Shown piece after piece: positions 7,076 to 10,176 of a stretch of DNA of 10,176 nt. Every line of letters starts with the position of its first letter. The first letter of the stretch is position 1. The notes beneath the pieces were generated by a model that saw only the letters and a list, made by a program, of their open reading frames with translations, was not told where the DNA came from and did no database searches. Origin of the DNA: Actinomycetota bacterium (GTDB taxonomy: Bacteria; Actinomycetota; Actinomycetes; S36-B12; UBA5976); the NCBI GenBank assembly GCA_009702945.1, contig WLGZ01000023.1, positions 1 to 10,176 of the forward strand, read 5' to 3'. Position numbers and translations under genes: made by a program.

Positions 7076-7081
7076 ACGCTA
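7076..7081 (-). promoter_or_regulatory. Candidate leaderless -10 of hisN
   Basis: TAGCGT on the minus strand fits TANNNT and ends exactly 6 bases before the hisN ATG at 7069. No Shine-Dalgarno precedes the ATG. hisN could therefore be transcribed alone from here as well as by read-through from rsgA. The -35 region (about 7099-7104) has no clear match and falls in an inverted repeat. Confidence 0.45.
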
Positions 7082-7085
7082 CTGG

Positions 7086-7109
7086 CAAATTCTTGAGGAC
7101 AGAAATTTG
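7086..7109. repeat. Imperfect inverted repeat in the rsgA-hisN gap
   Basis: CAAATTCT (7086-7093) and AGAAATTTG (7101-7109) are reverse complements apart from one extra A in the right arm, with a 7-base spacer. The repeat covers the expected -35 region of the candidate hisN promoter and lies just after the rsgA stop. It could be an operator or a weak 3'-end hairpin. No T-run follows, so it is not a convincing intrinsic terminator. Confidence 0.4.
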
Positions 7110-7114
7110 GCGCT

Positions 7115-8146
7115 CTAACTTGATGGCGTTTGGAGAGCGAACAAAAGTCTTCGAAGTGACGTTAAGCGGCCTTCACCAGCACTACCAGCATGATTTTGGC
7201 TAACCCATTCATCGAGAGCGCAGTCAGGTGGTGACTGGCCAACTGAGTTCACATGTGTGCACGCTCGTGGGCATTCATTTGCACCATCAACCAATTCTGG
7301 AAACGATTCAATAATGTCTTCGGGCTTTACATGTGCCAGGCCAAACGATCGAAGTCCCGGGGTATCAATAACCCAACCTGAATCATTTGGCAGGGGAATG
7401 GCGCGAGCTGAAGTTGATGTGTGCTTACCGCGCCCGGTTACATCGTTAACTTCACCAGTTGTTCGCAGCGCGTCAGGCACCAAGGAGTTCACTAATGTGG
7501 ATTTGCCAACACCTGAGTGGCCGAGAAACACGGTCGTTCTTCCAGATAGCGCAGCTCTAACTTCAGAAATTCCGGCGCTGGTTTGCTGATTGACCTCGAT
7601 ATGATGCAAGTCCATTCCGGAGTAGTTATCGAGAATCGCTTGTGGGGATCCCAAGTCGACTTTGGTAATGATCAAAAGTGGTTCAAGTCCAGCTTCGAAT
7701 GCAGCCACTAGCGCACGATCGATCAAGCCAATTCGAGGCTCTGGATTGGCGGCCGCAGTAACAATTGCCATTTGATCAGCGTTGGCGACGATCACTCGTT
7801 CAACTGGATCACTGTCATCAGCAGTTCGAGTTAAAACCGTTTCTCTATCAATGATTTCAACTAACCGCGCCAAGGTATCAACAGCACCGGACAGGTCACC
7901 AACTAAGCGAACTCGGTCGCCAATGACAACGCCTTTTCGGCCAAGCTCACGTGCCTTAACTGTGGTTACTTGAACTTGATTTTCAAACAACTCACCAGCA
8001 GGCACAAGACATGTGATTCGCCCGCGATCTACTCCGATTACTTGACCAACTTCGGCTTTTGAAAAATCTGGTCGATCTTTAGTTCGCCGCCTGGAATTAC
8101 CTCGGGTAGGTCTACCCGAAATTGAATCTTCGTCGAATTGACTCAC
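7115..8146 (-). CDS. rsgA: Ribosome small subunit-dependent GTPase A (RsgA)
   Basis: A 343-residue circularly permuted GTPase that acts in late 30S subunit maturation. The G motifs appear in permuted order: TKVD (161-164, G4) precedes GHSGVGKS (209-216, P-loop G1), GRGKHTST (238-245, G2) and DTPG (261-264, G3). An OB-fold domain occupies about residues 33-105. The C-terminal zinc site uses Cys292, Cys296, His298 and Cys309. The loop to the last cysteine is longer than the C-x4-C-x-H-x5-C of E. coli, as in other actinobacteria. The N-terminal 30 residues are basic and probably bind rRNA. The GTG start overlaps the aroA stop (GTGA), so translation is probably coupled to aroA. A short inverted repeat lies about 28 bases after the start. 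Confidence 0.95.
   Translation of the reverse strand: MSQFDEDSISGRPTRGNSRRRTKDRPDFSKAEVGQVIGVDRGRITCLVPAGELFENQVQVTTVKARELGRKGVVIGDRVRLVGDLSGAVDTLARLVEIIDRETVLTRTADDSDPVERVIVANADQMAIVTAAANPEPRIGLIDRALVAAFEAGLEPLLIITKVDLGSPQAILDNYSGMDLHHIEVNQQTSAGISEVRAALSGRTTVFLGHSGVGKSTLVNSLVPDALRTTGEVNDVTGRGKHTSTSARAIPLPNDSGWVIDTPGLRSFGLAHVKPEDIIESFPELVDGANECPRACTHVNSVGQSPPDCALDEWVSQNHAGSAGEGRLTSLRRLLFALQTPSS
8102..8119. repeat. Short perfect inverted repeat near the rsgA start
   Basis: TCGGGTAG and CTACCCGA are exact reverse complements with two bases between them. As RNA this would form a seven-pair GC-rich stem with a four-base loop, about 28 bases into the rsgA coding sequence. It may be chance or codon-driven (codons for GRPTR), or it may slow early translation. 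Confidence 0.4.
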
Positions 8147-9423
8147 GCGTTAACCATCTCTTGCCACATGTTCGCAAAGTCTGGCAGAGTCTTGCTGGTT
8201 GTTGCGATATCTTCAATCACTAAATCTGCTACAGCTAGCCCAAGTACTGCGCCAGCCATTGCCATGCGATGGTCGGAGTAAGTGGCGAACTGACCGCCAT
8301 GAAGTTTTGCCGGTTCGATGTGGATTCCATCAGCAGTTTCCGTTGCCTTGCCACCAAGTTTGTTGATTTCGGCAACTAGCGCTGCCAATCGATCAGTCTC
8401 ATGACCACGTAAGTGTGCAATGCCTCGCAAGGTAGACGGGCCAGTTGCCAGCGCGCATAACGCGGCAATAACTGGAGTTAACTCACCTACATCATGTAAG
8501 TCAACATCAATGCCGTTGATTTCCGATCCGCCAGTAACTACTAAATCAGTTCCATCTCGAGAAACGGTCGCGCCCAGTTTTGGTAGCAGCTTTACAAGCG
8601 CGTCACCGGCCTGCGTTGTTTGTGTTGGCCAATCTGGAATCGCGACTGATCCGCCACAAACAAGTGCAGCTGCGAGAAATGGCGCGGCATTAGATAAGTC
8701 AGGTTCCACAGTTACATTAAATGAACGTGGCACGCCAGGGTGGACAGTCCAAGTGGCATTAGTCGAATCCTTGATGTCGACATCGACTCGAATTCCCAGT
8801 TCTCGCAAAACTTCAACGGACATATCTATGTGTGGCATTGATGGCAATGCTGATCCCGAGTGAATTACTGAAACTCCGGCGTCATATCTACAACCAGCAA
8901 GTAGTAACGCACTAACAAACTGAGAAGATTCGGAAGCATCAATAGTTACGGAACCACCCGCAACGAAACCTTTGCCGATGACAGTAAATGGCAAAGTTCC
9001 GCGATCATCATCGTTGATCTCAACATCCAAGCCACGTAGGGCGGAAATGATTTGCTTCATTGGTCGAACTCGAGCGTGTGGATCGCCATCGAATCTAATG
9101 TTGGCTGAACTCAGCGCAGCCACTGGCGGCACAAATCTCATGACGGTTCCGGCCAGTCCGCAATCAACTTGTGTTGCGTCAGATGTCGTGCCAGGAGTAA
9201 CAACGAATGCCTCGTCTTGGATTTCTACGGAACTACCAAGTGCGGAAAGCGCCTGCGCCATCAAAAGGGTGTCGCGCGCTTGGAGCGGATGATTGATTCG
9301 GCATTCACCGCCAGAAAGAGCGGCCATTATTAACCAGCGATTAGTTAAGGACTTTGATCCAGGAATGCGAACGCGCGCGGCTATTGGGTTAGTTCGGTTA
9401 GGAGCATTCCACAGATCAGGCAC
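8143..9423 (-). CDS. aroA: 3-phosphoshikimate 1-carboxyvinyltransferase (EPSP synthase)
   Basis: A 426-residue enzyme that joins phosphoenolpyruvate to shikimate 3-phosphate, the sixth step of the shikimate pathway and the target of glyphosate. Visible motifs are PGSKSLTNR (21-29, with Lys24 and Arg29), GLAGTVMRFVPP (89-100), DPHARVRPM (114-122), LPSMPHIDMS (193-202), DVGELTPVIA (311-320), RGHETDR (339-345) and DHRMAMAGAVLGLAV (384-398). The AGT glycine (Gly92) is that of glyphosate-sensitive class I enzymes, while Phe97 replaces the proline of the E. coli AMRPL loop, as in other actinobacterial forms. Glu314 occupies the region of the E. coli catalytic Asp313. The start is a GTG at 9423 with a leaderless-type -10 seven bases away. 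The stop overlaps the rsgA start, and the SRAP gene diverges 35 bp upstream. Confidence 0.96.
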   Translation of the reverse strand: MPDLWNAPNRTNPIAARVRIPGSKSLTNRWLIMAALSGGECRINHPLQARDTLLMAQALSALGSSVEIQDEAFVVTPGTTSDATQVDCGLAGTVMRFVPPVAALSSANIRFDGDPHARVRPMKQIISALRGLDVEINDDDRGTLPFTVIGKGFVAGGSVTIDASESSQFVSALLLAGCRYDAGVSVIHSGSALPSMPHIDMSVEVLRELGIRVDVDIKDSTNATWTVHPGVPRSFNVTVEPDLSNAAPFLAAALVCGGSVAIPDWPTQTTQAGDALVKLLPKLGATVSRDGTDLVVTGGSEINGIDVDLHDVGELTPVIAALCALATGPSTLRGIAHLRGHETDRLAALVAEINKLGGKATETADGIHIEPAKLHGGQFATYSDHRMAMAGAVLGLAVADLVIEDIATTSKTLPDFANMWQEMVNA

Positions 9424-9430
9424 ATCTCTA

Positions 9431-9436
9431 AGCCTA
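9431..9436 (-). promoter_or_regulatory. Candidate leaderless -10 of aroA
   Basis: TAGGCT on the minus strand fits TANNNT and ends seven bases before the aroA GTG at 9423. The GTG has no Shine-Dalgarno. The whole gap to the divergent SRAP start is only 35 bp, so the two promoters must overlap or face each other there. Confidence 0.45.
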
Positions 9437-9458
9437 ACGGCTGGCAGACTAGGGGAAT

Positions 9459-10176
9459 ATGTGCGGAAGATTCACGTTAAAGACCGACCCAAAGGTAATT
9501 GCCAGTCAATTCCAGGTCAGCTCAATTGCAATCCTTGAGGGGCGCATTGCGGATTTAACTTCGCCAGCAAAGAAGTTAGATCAAATTGAATCAGATCCTT
9601 TTCAGCCAAATTTCAATGTTGCGCCAACGCATCAAATTCCAGCAATTGTTTCGCAAAATGAAGAAAGGCTCTTGGCTGCATTTGCTTGGGGTCTGATTCC
9701 GAGTTGGGCCAAGGATCCCGCAATTGGGTCAAGAATGATTAATGCCCGAAGTGAAACCGCTGCTGAGAAGCCTTCATTTAGATCCGCATTAGTCAAACGC
9801 AGATGTATTGTCCCGGCTGATGGGTGGTACGAATGGCAAGGTAGTCCGGGCAAGAAGACGCCTTACTATTTTTCGGCGCCCAACGAATCAGTTCTGGGAC
9901 TTGCTGGGATTTACGAATCTTGGAAGCAACCTGATGGTCAAATGCTTTGGTCGGCTGCAATCCTGACCCAAGAGGCACGGCCAGATTTTTCATATATTCA
10001 CGATCGGATGCCAGTTCTATTGACTCCAGAGCTGCAAGATTCTTGGTTGAATTCACCAACCAACCCGCTGCAGGATGTTTTAGGTTCTGCCACTGAAGTG
10101 GCATTACAGGCGTGGGAAGTTTCTTCAGCCGTTGGAAACGTCAAAAACAATAATGCTGAATTGATGACAAATCAGA
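9459..10176 (+). CDS. SRAP-family abasic-site protein (YedK/HMCES type), cut by window edge
   Basis: An open frame of 239 codons with no stop before the right edge. The protein begins MCGRF. After removal of the initiator Met, Cys2 is the residue that forms the thiazolidine crosslink to abasic sites in single-stranded DNA. The other active-site positions are present: Asn95 in NARSET (95-100), Glu125 in DGWYEW (121-126) and His181 in IHDRMP (180-185). Their spacing is almost that of E. coli YedK (Asn75, Glu105, His160) after an extra stretch of about 20 residues near 20-48. The family is 220-250 residues long, so only the last few codons should be missing. A G-rich run (9451-9455) sits three bases before the ATG, too close to be a good ribosome binding site. 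A divergent SRAP gene next to aroA is also known in mycobacteria. Confidence 0.93.
   Translation, partial: MCGRFTLKTDPKVIASQFQVSSIAILEGRIADLTSPAKKLDQIESDPFQPNFNVAPTHQIPAIVSQNEERLLAAFAWGLIPSWAKDPAIGSRMINARSETAAEKPSFRSALVKRRCIVPADGWYEWQGSPGKKTPYYFSAPNESVLGLAGIYESWKQPDGQMLWSAAILTQEARPDFSYIHDRMPVLLTPELQDSWLNSPTNPLQDVLGSATEVALQAWEVSSAVGNVKNNNAELMTNQ

Noticed and set aside
8420..8863. 147-codon plus-strand open frame inside aroA
   Set aside because: Antisense to conserved aroA motifs, with no recognisable domain.
9632..10104. Two minus-strand open frames at the right end
   Set aside because: Both are antisense to the SRAP reading frame, which carries all family active-site residues.

Overview
The window looks like a piece of chromosome from a compact, mid-GC actinobacterium. 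GC is in the high 40s percent by eye and was not computed. The actinobacterial reading rests on three things: the EPSP synthase signature AGTVMRFVPP, the stretched zinc site of RsgA (C-x3-C-x-H-x10-C), and the order aroA-rsgA-hisN with a divergent SRAP gene, which is familiar from Streptomyces and Mycobacterium. Tight packing, GTG starts and leaderless-looking promoters would suit a streamlined aquatic lineage such as the acI/Nanopelagicales group, but that placement is inference. No mobile element, CRISPR array, rRNA gene or prophage gene was seen, and there is no gene-free stretch longer than about 190 bases.

Layout, left to right. (1) An initiator tRNA-fMet gene (64-137) is followed by a strong hairpin terminator shared with the gene converging on it. 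The hairpin lies in a perfect 25-bp inverted repeat that reaches into the tRNA 3' end. (2) A minus-strand block (3054 down to 192) encodes the large and small subunits of an aconitase X-type dehydratase, then a six-helix FUSC/aromatic acid exporter-like membrane protein. (3) A plus-strand block (3118-6310), divergent from the first, encodes a pyrimidine-type nucleoside hydrolase, an EamA/DMT transporter and a cytochrome P450. The last two are joined as TAAATG. (4) A minus-strand block (9423 down to 6299) holds aroA, rsgA and hisN; the hisN and P450 3' ends overlap by 12 bp. (5) A plus-strand SRAP (YedK/HMCES-type) gene starts 35 bp from aroA and runs off the right edge.

How they fit together. 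Blocks 4 and 5 are housekeeping: shikimate pathway, 30S maturation, histidine biosynthesis and abasic-site protection. Blocks 2 and 3 look like accessory metabolism: ribonucleoside salvage, a hydroxyproline-type (or other hydroxy-acid) dehydratase, two membrane transporters and an orphan monooxygenase. No known pathway links these genes, so any joint role is inference.

Expression signals. Three protein genes (eamA, hisN, aroA) have a TANNNT hexamer ending exactly 6 or 7 bases before the start codon, and the nucleoside hydrolase has a near match (CACAAT, 6 bases). This is the layout of leaderless transcripts. acnX and the FUSC gene instead have Shine-Dalgarno-like sequences, and P450 and rsgA appear to rely on stop/start coupling. 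I found no clearly new biological system. The best second looks are the leaderless pattern, the tRNA/terminator palindrome, the aconitase X-FUSC linkage and the EamA-P450 pair.
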